From: Fimiplasma intestinipullorum
Lineage (GTDB): Bacteria > Bacillota_I > Bacilli_A > Erysipelotrichales > Coprobacillaceae
DNA: 23,422 bases
NCBI GenBank assembly: GCA_018715065.1
Contig: DVMJ01000081.1
Span: 1 to 23,422 of the forward strand
Direction of reading: 5' to 3'
The notes below the pieces were generated by a model. The model saw only the letters and a program-made list of their open reading frames with translations. It had not been told where the DNA came from and ran no database searches. Position numbers and translations under genes: made by a program. Position 1 is the stretch's first letter; each line of letters opens with the position of its first letter. Below are positions 1 through 6,803 of this stretch, piece after piece.

Positions 1-132
1 ACATTGCGGACGCGGACGATCTTGATCAGGCTTGCCAGACCGCAAACAGCTAATGGCAGCACATAATCTAATAAGACGGACCATGGACCGTAATATAAAG
101 CAATTCCTAACACAAACTGTAAAATAGACACC
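1..132 (-). pseudogene. ThiT-like thiamine ECF S component, remnant truncated by the IS
   Basis: Read on the minus strand, the bases just outside the IS encode a membrane-like stretch containing ALYYGPWSVLLDYVLP followed by LAVCGLASLIK. This resembles the middle of ThiT, the substrate-binding S component of the thiamine energy-coupling-factor transporter, where a 'VLLDYxLxFAxLGLAGL' pattern is typical (family knowledge, from memory). The 5' part, roughly 60 codons, is missing: the reading frame runs straight into the inverted repeat of the insertion sequence, and the sequence on the far side of the IS does not continue the gene. The 3' end lies beyond the window. It is most likely a dead gene. 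Assignment to ThiT rests on about 40 residues, so another S-component family is possible. Confidence 0.5.
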
Positions 133-141
133 CGACTTTGC
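130..141 (+). repeat. IS terminal inverted repeat (transposase 3' side)
   Basis: ACCCGACTTTGC, the exact reverse complement of 2183-2194. It defines the outer boundary of the IS beside the thiT-like remnant. Confidence 0.85.
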
Positions 142-156
142 AAGTGAAGAAAAGGA

Positions 157-184
157 AAAGCCCTCTTGTAGAGAGGGTTTTTCA
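157..184 (-). terminator. Terminator of the transposase gene, probably bidirectional
   Basis: Hairpin with arms CCCTC (161-165) and GAGGG (173-177), flanked by AAAAG on the left and TTTTTC on the right. On the minus strand it follows the transposase stop by about 40 bases and ends in CTTTT. On the plus strand it ends in a T run, so it may also block read-through into the IS. Confidence 0.65.
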
Positions 185-223
185 CTATATTTATAAAATT
201 TGTACGTAGGTATATTTAACGTA

Positions 224-2062
224 TTACCATAGGTGTATGGATCTTCTTATTTCTCGTAGCTCTCCTGTCGTGTATAATTTGCACGCTATATGGATATCAA
301 ATGCCTCAAGCACTTTCAACAGGTCCGCATCATTCATATTACAAAAGCGATAATAATTCTGTGGAAATTCCTCTACCATCCATTTGTTTAGTGCTTTCTG
401 CAGACGTTCTCCGCTTAATCCCGCTGACCATAAGCCTTCTTCTTTTTGAACGCCGTCTCCTTCTTTTTCTTTGATCTTTTTCTGAACAAGACACATCATG
501 ATCAATGATACAGCGCATAACACCAGATGCCCGGCTATATGTTCATGGCTCCAGCAGTAAATTGGTCGACTATCCAAGGTTCCCTTCATCGTTCTGAAAC
601 GATCTTCTATTTGTGATAATTCGTGATAGATACTGATGATTTCCAGATCATCCGTCTCCATCTCTGATGTAACGATCTGATAGTACCCCATGTACTTCTT
701 CCATTCTTCCACTTTATCCCAGTCTACCATCGGTAATAGATCCTTGCTTTCAAGCACTTCTCCGGTTTTCTGATTCACGACATCCTTCTTCATGAATTGT
801 TTCATGGTCTTACTCTGTGCTGCGGTTATTCTGAAATTATCCGGATTTTCTTTGAGTTTATCAAGAAATTTGAGAAAGCTCTGATTCTCGGCAAGGTTTC
901 TTTTATAGTAATCCCTGCTCCAGTATACCAGGACTTTTTCCTGAAATGTACGCTGGATGCCTTCATGGTCCTTTGCCGTTCGTTTCACAATTTGACTCTT
1001 GTATTTGAAAGTAATTTCACCATCTTTATTATATTGCTTATGATAGCCTTCTTGATCAAGGATCCATTCCTTGTCTTTTTTTGAAGCTTTTTTGATGCTT
1101 TTACTTACCAGATATCCATTTCCATCCTGCAGCAGATGTAAACAGTTCTTGTAGTTGGCGATCCCTCTGTCCGATACAAAGATGAAACGATTATAGTTCA
1201 TTTGATCGATGATATTTTCGACAGCAGGTTTCATTGTCATATGATCAAGCGTATTACCGGGAAACTCTTCTACTCCGATAGGGATCCCATTACGATCCAT
1301 GAACAATCCCATCTGAACGATCGGCTGCTTACGTTGTTCCTTGGATACACCCATTTTTCTGAGACCTTTGACCACATTTCCATCCTCGTCCTCAGTATCT
1401 TCATCAGGTTGATCTGTCTCAAAATAAAGGTTGGTGACATCATAAAAAATAACACTTGTATCTCTAAGCTGCTTATTGACCAGTTTTTTATTGATCGTTC
1501 TAAAGATCCTCTGTCTGTTTTCATAAACAATATCCAACATATCATAGACATTGTCTTTATTAAACCCTGGATCCAATAAAGGATAAAGATAATCGTCATT
1601 CTGTCTTATGGTAGCCGCTTTAGAAGCAGGATTGATGATGCGACCGAAGGTAATGAGTCGAACAAAATTAACGAGGTCAAACTGAATATGACGAGAAGCC
1701 TTGATGGAAGCAAATAATTTGGAGAGACCAAGATCCTTAAAAAGTGCACCTAACAAAGCATCAGAAAATAATTTAGGATGAGCAAAACAGGCAGGATCAC
1801 CATCAACAAAAGTAAGAGAGATAGATCTAGGCGCAGGATTTACATAAGGTAACAACGAATCAATGATAGGAGTACCGTCCTTAAATGACTGACGCAGACG
1901 TTTAACATAATCAGGATTACCATCATCAAACTTGGAAAGAGGGCCAATATTAAAGATAGGGACTTTAACAGAAGTCAGCTTACCATTCTTAGTGGTTTTC
2001 CTGCGGCTCTCAACTAATCTGAGATAAGGAACACCATTATTTTTAAAAAGATCGATGAACAT
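224..2062 (-). CDS. IS1634-family DDE transposase
   Basis: 612 residues, the usual size for IS1634-type transposases, which cut and paste the element through a DDE ribonuclease-H-like fold. The acidic triad is visible: D208 in FYDVTNLYFET, D298 in FVSDRGIANYK, and E486 in QIEDRFRTMKG. The sequence after E486 (RPIYCWSHEHIAGH) matches the conserved C-terminal block of this family. A long insertion between the second D and the E is typical. The ATG at 2060-2062 is preceded by TAGGAGGTG at about 8 bases, and a clear sigma-A promoter lies upstream at 2100-2128. The frame is intact with no internal stop. Family membership is confident; subgroup is not resolved. Confidence 0.93.
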   Translation of the reverse strand: MFIDLFKNNGVPYLRLVESRRKTTKNGKLTSVKVPIFNIGPLSKFDDGNPDYVKRLRQSFKDGTPIIDSLLPYVNPAPRSISLTFVDGDPACFAHPKLFSDALLGALFKDLGLSKLFASIKASRHIQFDLVNFVRLITFGRIINPASKAATIRQNDDYLYPLLDPGFNKDNVYDMLDIVYENRQRIFRTINKKLVNKQLRDTSVIFYDVTNLYFETDQPDEDTEDEDGNVVKGLRKMGVSKEQRKQPIVQMGLFMDRNGIPIGVEEFPGNTLDHMTMKPAVENIIDQMNYNRFIFVSDRGIANYKNCLHLLQDGNGYLVSKSIKKASKKDKEWILDQEGYHKQYNKDGEITFKYKSQIVKRTAKDHEGIQRTFQEKVLVYWSRDYYKRNLAENQSFLKFLDKLKENPDNFRITAAQSKTMKQFMKKDVVNQKTGEVLESKDLLPMVDWDKVEEWKKYMGYYQIVTSEMETDDLEIISIYHELSQIEDRFRTMKGTLDSRPIYCWSHEHIAGHLVLCAVSLIMMCLVQKKIKEKEGDGVQKEEGLWSAGLSGERLQKALNKWMVEEFPQNYYRFCNMNDADLLKVLEAFDIHIACKLYTTGELREIRRSIHLW

Positions 2063-2099
2063 ATGGCACCTCCTAACATCTACCTATATACCTATTAAT

Positions 2100-2128
2100 A
2101 GTATAACACAAAACAGATAAAAAATCAA
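2100..2128 (-). promoter_or_regulatory. Sigma-A promoter of the transposase gene
   Basis: On the minus strand, TTGATT (2128-2123) and TATACT (2105-2100) are separated by exactly 17 bases. It lies inside the IS, about 40 bases upstream of the transposase ATG. Confidence 0.7.
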
Positions 2129-2182
2129 CAAAAAAAGCTCAATTTATCAATAAAATTGAACTTTCTTTTCTCATATGAAGTG

Positions 2183-2194
2183 GCAAAGTCGGGT
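2183..2194 (+). repeat. IS terminal inverted repeat (transposase 5' side)
   Basis: GCAAAGTCGGGT, the exact reverse complement of 130-141. Confidence 0.85.
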
Positions 2195-2202
2195 TATATC
2201 AC

Positions 2203-2247
2203 AAAAGGCAGTGAATATCAGTATCACACTGACAACACTGCCTTTTT
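2203..2247 (+). terminator. Orphan plus-strand terminator next to the IS
   Basis: Arms AAAAGGCAGTG and CACTGCCTTTTTT with an inner stem TCAGT/ACTGA. The T run is on the right, so it terminates plus-strand transcripts. The only upstream neighbour is the minus-strand transposase, so the gene this terminator once served has probably been lost or displaced by the IS. Confidence 0.75.
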
Positions 2248-2267
2248 TCATGGACTGTATCACTCTT

Positions 2268-2289
2268 TTATTTCGTTACAGCCCCTTTT
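2268..2289 (-). repeat. 22-bp repeat, inverted copy of 23289-23310
   Basis: On the minus strand it reads AAAAGGGGCTGTAAC, then G, then AAATAA. The copy at 23289-23310 is identical at 21 of 22 positions and lies in the opposite orientation. Here it is not part of a good hairpin, unlike the right-hand copy. It could be the end of a lost mobile element or a dispersed terminator half. Confidence 0.7.
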
Positions 2290-2326
2290 CAATTTGTAAA
2301 AATCATTTTCATAAAATGAGAAAATC

Positions 2327-2356
2327 TTGAAAGTGCTTGCATAAATGACATATGAT
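2327..2356 (+). promoter_or_regulatory. Sigma-A promoter of the uronate operon
   Basis: TTGAAA (2327-2332), an 18-base spacer, and TATGAT (2351-2356). Transcription would begin near 2363, just upstream of the ribosome binding site AAAAGGAGG. This rules out the in-frame ATG at 2345, which lies inside the promoter, as the start of the first gene. Confidence 0.7.
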
Positions 2357-2383
2357 GAAGCTATCAGAAAAGGAGGAAAGCGT

Positions 2384-3205
2384 ATGGTTGATTTAACTGG
2401 AAAAGTCGCTGTTGTGACAGGCGCAGGCGGTGTCCTATGCAGTGTATTAGCGAAAGCCTTAGCATCATCCGGGGCAAAAGTGGCTTTGTTGGATCTTAAT
2501 GAAGAAGCCTGTCATACCGTCGCCAGGCAGATTGTTGCCGATGGTGGACAAGCGCAAGGGTATGTGTGTAATGTCTTAGAGAAAGCTGCACTGGAAAAGG
2601 TATGTCAGTCGATTATGAAAGAGTGGGGCAGCATCGATATTCTGGTCAATGGTGCTGGTGGCAATCATCCGCGGGCAACGACTAATGATGAATATTATGA
2701 TCGTCAGGCCCCTGCCGATTCAAATTTCTTTGATTTAGATCCACAGGGGGTCGAATTTGTTTTCTCTTTGAATTTTATGGGTTCTTTTCTGCCCAGTCAA
2801 GTCTTTGCACACGAGATGAAAGAAGGATCAACGATCATCAATATTTCCAGTATGAATGCCTTTACCCCGTTGACGAAGATCCCGGCTTATTCGGCTGCCA
2901 AAGCCAGTATTTCCAATTTTACGCAATGGCTGGCAGTTTATTTTGCGAAAGCTGGCATTCGTTGCAATGCACTGGCACCGGGCTTCTTTGCGACGAGTCA
3001 GAATGCCCGACTCTTGTTTAATGAAAATGGTGAACCAACACCGCGGCTTGAAAAAATACTGGCCGGAACACCGATGGCACGTTTAGGTAAGCCGGAGGAA
3101 ATTGTGGGAACATTACTTTATTTAGTCGATGAAAAAGCAAGCGGATTTGTGAATGGTGTGGTTATTCCGATCGATGGCGGTTTTAGTGCTTACTCAGGGG
3201 TGTAA
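2384..3205 (+). CDS. SDR-type D-mannonate oxidoreductase (fructuronate reductase)
   Basis: 273 residues. The likely role is reversible NAD(H)-dependent reduction of D-fructuronate to D-mannonate in the cytoplasm, as in the short-chain-dehydrogenase version of UxuB found in Firmicutes (YjmF type). The Rossmann motif is TGAGGVLC at 12-19; the last glycine of the usual TGxxxGxG is Cys, as I recall for this subfamily. D37 after the second strand favours NAD over NADP. NGAGG is at 89-93, catalytic Ser at 155/156, and Y169-x3-K173. The insertion with GGNHPRATT and YYDRQAP is also typical of this subfamily. The start at 2384 is chosen because AAAAGGAGG sits 6-8 bases upstream and the promoter overlaps the longer alternative. 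The stop overlaps the ATG of the uronate isomerase gene (TAATG), which supports the role. A generic SDR of other specificity is the alternative. Confidence 0.85.
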   Translation: MVDLTGKVAVVTGAGGVLCSVLAKALASSGAKVALLDLNEEACHTVARQIVADGGQAQGYVCNVLEKAALEKVCQSIMKEWGSIDILVNGAGGNHPRATTNDEYYDRQAPADSNFFDLDPQGVEFVFSLNFMGSFLPSQVFAHEMKEGSTIINISSMNAFTPLTKIPAYSAAKASISNFTQWLAVYFAKAGIRCNALAPGFFATSQNARLLFNENGEPTPRLEKILAGTPMARLGKPEEIVGTLLYLVDEKASGFVNGVVIPIDGGFSAYSGV

Positions 3206-4605
3206 TGAAGATGCAGGATTTTATGGATCAGGATTTTCTCTTATATAATGATACCAGCCGATTGCTTTATCATGAGTTCGCAAAGGATCTGCCGATATTT
3301 GATTTCCACAATCATTTGAGTGCGAAAGAAATCTATGAAGATGTGACCTATCCGGATCTAGCCAGTCTCTGGTTGGATCACGATCATTACAAATGGCGCG
3401 CTATGCGTGCCTGCGGGGTTGAAGAAAAGTATATTACCGGTGATGCTTCACATCATGAAAAATTTGCATATTGGGCAAAGACCGTGCCACAGCTTTTTTT
3501 GAATCCGCTTTATCATTGGACCCATTTGGAACTGCAGCGTTATTTTGATATCGATGAATGTCTCAATCCTGAGACGGCAGAGCGCATCGAAAGAGATACA
3601 TCCATTATTTTGCAGGATGGCGAGCATACGACCCGCGGCTTGCTTCGGATGATGCATATTGATACTTTATGCACGACTGATGATCCGATTGACGATCTTC
3701 GTTACCATCGTCTATTAAAGCAGGAAGGGTTTGAAATTCATGTCCTGCCGACCTTTAGACCGGATCAGGTTTTGAAACTGCGAAATGAGAACTATGGCGA
3801 TTATATTCAAAAACTGCAGGCGACGAGCGGCATGGTCATCAACGATCTTGACTCCCTTTTGATGGCGTTACAAAGACGGCTGGATGACTTTGTGACGGTC
3901 GGGTGTGTCGGAGCCGATCACAGTCTGGAAAATTTCCGCTTCCGTTCTGCCTCAGCCGATCAGGTCAATACAATCTTCCAAAAACGTTTATGTGGCGCAG
4001 CTGTTCAGGATGAGGAAGTCTGGCAGTTCCAGAGTTATGTACTCGTTGCTTTGGGGCGCTATTATCACGAGCGGGATCTGGTCATGCAGCTGCATATTGG
4101 GGCATTGCGCAATAATGCGACGCGTTACGCCATGTTGGATGCCGGTTTTGATTCGATGGATGATCGCTGTTATGCGTATGATCTGAGTCAGCTCTTAAAT
4201 GCTTTAGACAGTCATGATCAATTGCCTAAAACGATTCTTTTTGGTATCAATGCCCGCGATTTTGGGATGCTGGCAACGATGGCTGGGAACTTCCAGTCAG
4301 CGCCTTATTTTGGCAAGGTCCAGCTGGGAGCGGCCTGGTGGTTTTTGGATAATCAGTTTGGCATCACAGAACAATTAACGACTTTAGCGAGCATGGGTGT
4401 GCTGGGAACTTTTGTAGGCATGCTGACGGATTCACGCAGCTTCTTATCTTTCCCACGGCACGAATATTTCCGTCGCCTTCTATGCGGCTGGATGGGGGAA
4501 GCGGTTGAGAAGGGGCTTTATCCGATGGATTGTGAACAATTATCGCGGATAGTGAAGGGAATCTGTTTTGAAAACGCGAAACGCTTCTTCCGGCGGGAGC
4601 GCTAG
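3205..4605 (+). CDS. uxaC: Uronate isomerase (glucuronate/galacturonate isomerase)
   Basis: 466 residues, the normal size for UxaC, an amidohydrolase-superfamily TIM barrel. It interconverts D-glucuronate with D-fructuronate and D-galacturonate with D-tagaturonate, the first intracellular step of hexuronate use. The metal-binding HxH is visible in FDFHNHLS (H35, H37), and DTLCTTDDPIDDL and the C-terminal LTDSRSFLSFPRHEYFRR are characteristic. The ATG overlaps the stop of the reductase gene, with CAGGGGTG as ribosome binding site; ATG at 3211 is a possible alternative. Translational coupling to the preceding reductase fits consecutive pathway steps. Mannonate dehydratase, KDG kinase and aldolase genes are absent from the window. 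Confidence 0.95.
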   Translation: MKMQDFMDQDFLLYNDTSRLLYHEFAKDLPIFDFHNHLSAKEIYEDVTYPDLASLWLDHDHYKWRAMRACGVEEKYITGDASHHEKFAYWAKTVPQLFLNPLYHWTHLELQRYFDIDECLNPETAERIERDTSIILQDGEHTTRGLLRMMHIDTLCTTDDPIDDLRYHRLLKQEGFEIHVLPTFRPDQVLKLRNENYGDYIQKLQATSGMVINDLDSLLMALQRRLDDFVTVGCVGADHSLENFRFRSASADQVNTIFQKRLCGAAVQDEEVWQFQSYVLVALGRYYHERDLVMQLHIGALRNNATRYAMLDAGFDSMDDRCYAYDLSQLLNALDSHDQLPKTILFGINARDFGMLATMAGNFQSAPYFGKVQLGAAWWFLDNQFGITEQLTTLASMGVLGTFVGMLTDSRSFLSFPRHEYFRRLLCGWMGEAVEKGLYPMDCEQLSRIVKGICFENAKRFFRRER

Positions 4606-4643
4606 TGAGGGATAACGCTTCGCTATTAGAAGGAGGCATCGGG

Positions 4644-5276
4644 ATGAAAACCTGGAAACTGGATGGTCGTACGGTGCATTATTATCCGACCACTAAGCAA
4701 GGGGCGCCGCTCATCTATTTGAATGGCACGCGCCTGGATGCTTCTCTCATCCTGCCCGATCATCATCTGGTCATCATTGAGGATGTCGACTGGCATCATG
4801 ACCTCGCGCCCTGGCCGATGGGTCCATTATTTAAGAAGGATCTTCCTTATACGGGCGGTGCGGATGCCTATCTGGACTGGCTCGTCAATAAAGTAGCCCA
4901 TCCGTTGGAAGATACTATTCAAGGGGGTGTGCCCTGGCGTGGTCTGGTCGGATATTCGCTGGCCGGTCTGTTTAGTATATATGCCTTATATCAAACGGAT
5001 CATTTTGAGCGTGTAGCCAGTGTTTCTGGTTCTCTCTGGTATCCCGGTTTTCTGACTTATGCGCGCACTCATACCCTATGTTGCCAACCACAAAAAGTGT
5101 ATCTGTCACTTGGTGACAGGGAACATCGGACACGCCACCCCTTGATGAAGGAAGTGGCCCACTGTACGCAAGCTTTGACAGAATTATTGGACTGTCCGGT
5201 AATTTTTCAAAGCCAGCCGGGCAATCATTTTGATCATCTCACCGATCGCCTCAGACAGGCGATCCAGGCTTTATGA
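4644..5276 (+). CDS. Alpha/beta-hydrolase-fold esterase, third gene of uronate operon
   Basis: 210 residues of a compact serine hydrolase related to the esterase-D/Fes-type family. The nucleophile elbow GYSLAG has Ser at about 105, a probable acid lies in SLGDRE, and the catalytic His is likely in PGNHFDH near the C-terminus. There is no signal peptide, so it acts in the cytoplasm. The start at 4644 is preferred over the in-frame GTG at 4605, which overlaps the uxaC stop, because AGGAGG (4631-4636) sits 7 bases before the ATG. It is 38 bases behind uxaC with no promoter between, so it is probably co-transcribed. Its placement suggests removal of an ester group from an imported uronate or oligo-uronide, but the substrate is unknown. 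Confidence 0.7.
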   Translation: MKTWKLDGRTVHYYPTTKQGAPLIYLNGTRLDASLILPDHHLVIIEDVDWHHDLAPWPMGPLFKKDLPYTGGADAYLDWLVNKVAHPLEDTIQGGVPWRGLVGYSLAGLFSIYALYQTDHFERVASVSGSLWYPGFLTYARTHTLCCQPQKVYLSLGDREHRTRHPLMKEVAHCTQALTELLDCPVIFQSQPGNHFDHLTDRLRQAIQAL

Positions 5277-5303
5277 TGTGCAGGATGGGCTAACAAAACT
5301 GGC

Positions 5304-5332
5304 TTGTTCTCGATCCGGTAATAGACTATAAT
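5304..5332 (+). promoter_or_regulatory. Sigma-A promoter of the AstE/AspA-like gene
   Basis: TTGTTC (5304-5309), 17-base spacer, TATAAT (5327-5332). Initiation near 5339 would leave a very short leader beginning almost at the AGGAGGA ribosome binding site (5339-5345). The gene can therefore be expressed apart from the uronate operon. Confidence 0.65.
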
Positions 5333-5351
5333 GGGGGCAGGAGGAGAGCAA

Positions 5352-6308
5352 ATGTTTGGATATGATCAAAAACCTGGCACAAAATATCAGTTTGACTGGG
5401 AACCGGATGTGAGAGGTTATGCGATCCCTGTGACTTTGATCAATGGGATCAGACCTGGAAAGACGGTTCTGTTGACAGCACAGATCCACAGTGGAGAATA
5501 CCCGGGCACGGTCGCGCTGATACGCTTGGCTCAAAAATTGGAACCTTCACAGGTCAGCGGACGGCTCATTATCATGCCGCTGGTAAACATCAGTGGCTTT
5601 TATGCCAGAACGCATGCCGTTCTTCCGGAGGATGGGGCTAATCTGAATCAGAATTACCCTGGTTCTCCTGATGGAAGTCCAGGCGAGCGGATTGCCCATT
5701 GTTTTGCAACCAAGATCTTTCCGAAAGTTGATTTTGTGTTGGATCTGCATAGCGGAGATGTTACAGAAACCTTGACTCCCTGCCTGTTTTATTCAGATAT
5801 CATGGAAAGTCAGATCTTGCCGATCGCAAGGTATCTTCGAGTGCCTTACTTGATTCGTTCAACCGCAACGACGGGCCATTACAGTTGGCCCGGGCATCAT
5901 TTAAAGATACCGGGGATCCTCTTGGAACGCGGTCATGGTGGTCGCTGTCTGGAACATTGGGTTGAGGAAGATCAAAGAGATGTGCTCAGTTGTTTACAAG
6001 CTTTGGGAGTGCTGCCTGCCTGTCATCTGACGCCTTATCAGGATCAATGGATCATGCGGCATAGCGTTTATCTAGAGAGCCGGCATAGCGGGCTTTGGTA
6101 TCCAAAGGTCGAGGCAGGACAATTCGTTAAAAAAGGGCAATGTTTAGGCTATGTAGAAGATCATTTTGGGAATCTGCTGGAACGGTATGAAGCTCAGGCA
6201 GATGGCATTGTTTATTATTATACGCATTGCTTAGCCATTTTAAAGGGGCAGCCTTTAGCAGCATATGGCGTTGTCACAGAAATGGCGCAAATAAAAAAAC
6301 ATGGGTAA
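5352..6308 (+). CDS. Succinylglutamate desuccinylase/aspartoacylase-family zinc hydrolase
   Basis: 318 residues of the M14-like AstE/AspA family, zinc enzymes that cleave N-acyl amide bonds. Zinc ligands are visible as H46 and E49 in QIHSGEYPGT and H133 in DLHSGD; E192 in LLERGHGG is the probable catalytic glutamate. The C-terminal ~80 residues (from GLWYPKVEAGQ) form the small beta-barrel lid typical of the family. Start at 5352 (MFGYDQ) is chosen because AGGAGGA sits 6-7 bases upstream; the longer frame from 5331 would begin inside the -10 box. It has its own promoter and terminator, so membership of the uronate pathway is not implied. The acyl-amino acid substrate cannot be read from the sequence. 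Confidence 0.82.
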   Translation: MFGYDQKPGTKYQFDWEPDVRGYAIPVTLINGIRPGKTVLLTAQIHSGEYPGTVALIRLAQKLEPSQVSGRLIIMPLVNISGFYARTHAVLPEDGANLNQNYPGSPDGSPGERIAHCFATKIFPKVDFVLDLHSGDVTETLTPCLFYSDIMESQILPIARYLRVPYLIRSTATTGHYSWPGHHLKIPGILLERGHGGRCLEHWVEEDQRDVLSCLQALGVLPACHLTPYQDQWIMRHSVYLESRHSGLWYPKVEAGQFVKKGQCLGYVEDHFGNLLERYEAQADGIVYYYTHCLAILKGQPLAAYGVVTEMAQIKKHG

Positions 6309-6319
6309 CCATGTTTTTT
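6294..6319 (+). terminator. Bidirectional terminator between convergent genes
   Basis: Perfect 11-bp stem AAAAAACATGG / CCATGTTTTTT with loop GTAA. The stop codon of the AstE/AspA-like gene (6306-6308) lies in the loop. The A and T runs let it work in both directions; it also reaches the stop codon (6318-6320) of the minus-strand gene. Confidence 0.85.
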
Positions 6320-6656
6320 ACTTTAGCTGATGGGCTTGTTTATAAGCTTCCAGTTCGGCATCTGAAAGATCTTTTTTTCTTTGATAATAAGCTTTGCTTT
6401 CTTTCATTTCAGTAGGTAAATAAGGTGTGAGGTCGATGATGCCTTTATACAGCGGATAGATCTCATACACCAGGATCGATCCGAGTTTAGCTTTGATCTG
6501 TGCTTTGACATAAGGAATGACCTCGTCTTCTGGTAAGTTCCCGTTATAATAAAAGAAGGCCTTCGGTCCAAATTTCTTAACACAATAAAAATCGTCCAAA
6601 TTTTCTACAACCGGTCTGATCTGATGAATGAAAGAGGCAATGATTACAAATGTCAT
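6318..6656 (-). CDS. Conserved-looking small hypothetical protein
   Basis: 112 residues that I do not recognise. The N-terminus (MTFVIIASFIHQIRPV) is hydrophobic but short; the middle is mixed with many aromatic residues (FFYYNGN, VYEIYPLY), and the C-terminal third is charged and probably helical (YYQRKKDLSDAELEAYKQ). It is likely a soluble protein with an alpha/beta core. The gene is real by signal: AAAGGAGG lies about 9 bases before the ATG, and an extended -10 promoter precedes it. It is monocistronic, convergent with the AstE/AspA-like gene and divergent from spoIIE. No function is proposed. Confidence 0.7.
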   Translation of the reverse strand: MTFVIIASFIHQIRPVVENLDDFYCVKKFGPKAFFYYNGNLPEDEVIPYVKAQIKAKLGSILVYEIYPLYKGIIDLTPYLPTEMKESKAYYQRKKDLSDAELEAYKQAHQLK

Positions 6657-6681
6657 GGGTAAAACCTCCTTTACGCGCTTT

Positions 6682-6690
6682 ATTATACCA
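6682..6690 (-). promoter_or_regulatory. Extended -10 promoter of the small hypothetical gene
   Basis: On the minus strand, TGGTATAAT (6690-6682) is an extended -10. No convincing -35 lies 16-18 bases upstream. The RBS and ATG follow within 30 bases. Confidence 0.55.
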
Positions 6691-6752
6691 TTAATTAAAC
6701 GTAAGCTCTATCTTTTTTGTGCTGACAAAACAAATTTGTATCATCTTTCTTC

Positions 6753-6786
6753 TTTGACAAATAATGCAATTTCACCTCTCTATAAT
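6753..6786 (+). promoter_or_regulatory. spoIIE promoter with 21-bp spacer and Spo0A-box-like -35
   Basis: Consensus TTGACA (6754-6759) and consensus TATAAT (6781-6786) are separated by 21 bases, too far for ordinary sigma-A recognition. Bacillus subtilis spoIIE and spoIIG are known for this wide spacing and need Spo0A~P bound at the -35. TTTGACAA at 6753-6760 matches the reversed 0A box TTCGACAA at 7 of 8 positions; GCTGACAA at 6721-6728 is a weaker second candidate. That this is a Spo0A-activated promoter is inference from architecture and the gene it drives. Confidence 0.6.
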
Positions 6787-6803
6787 AAGGGCAAGGAGAA
6801 GAG

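Larger units (their letters stand above)
130..2194 (-). mobile_element. Complete IS1634-type insertion sequence
   Basis: About 2.07 kb bounded by perfect 12-bp terminal inverted repeats, ACCCGACTTTGC at 130-141 and its complement GCAAAGTCGGGT at 2183-2194. It carries one intact transposase gene on the minus strand with its own promoter and terminator. I see no target-site duplication: the bases left of 130 (AAATAGAC) and right of 2194 (TATATCAC) do not match. Together with the missing 5' half of the thiT-like gene, this suggests an adjacent deletion or recombination between IS copies after insertion. The element looks intact and potentially active. Confidence 0.85.

Noticed and set aside
797..1599. 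Open frames on both strands inside the transposase gene
   Set aside because: No ribosome binding sites; they are shadows of the intact DDE transposase frame.
4605..4643. GTG start overlapping the uxaC stop for the esterase gene
   Set aside because: No RBS at the right distance, whereas ATG 4644 has AGGAGG 7 bases upstream; the extra 13 residues are not typical of the fold.
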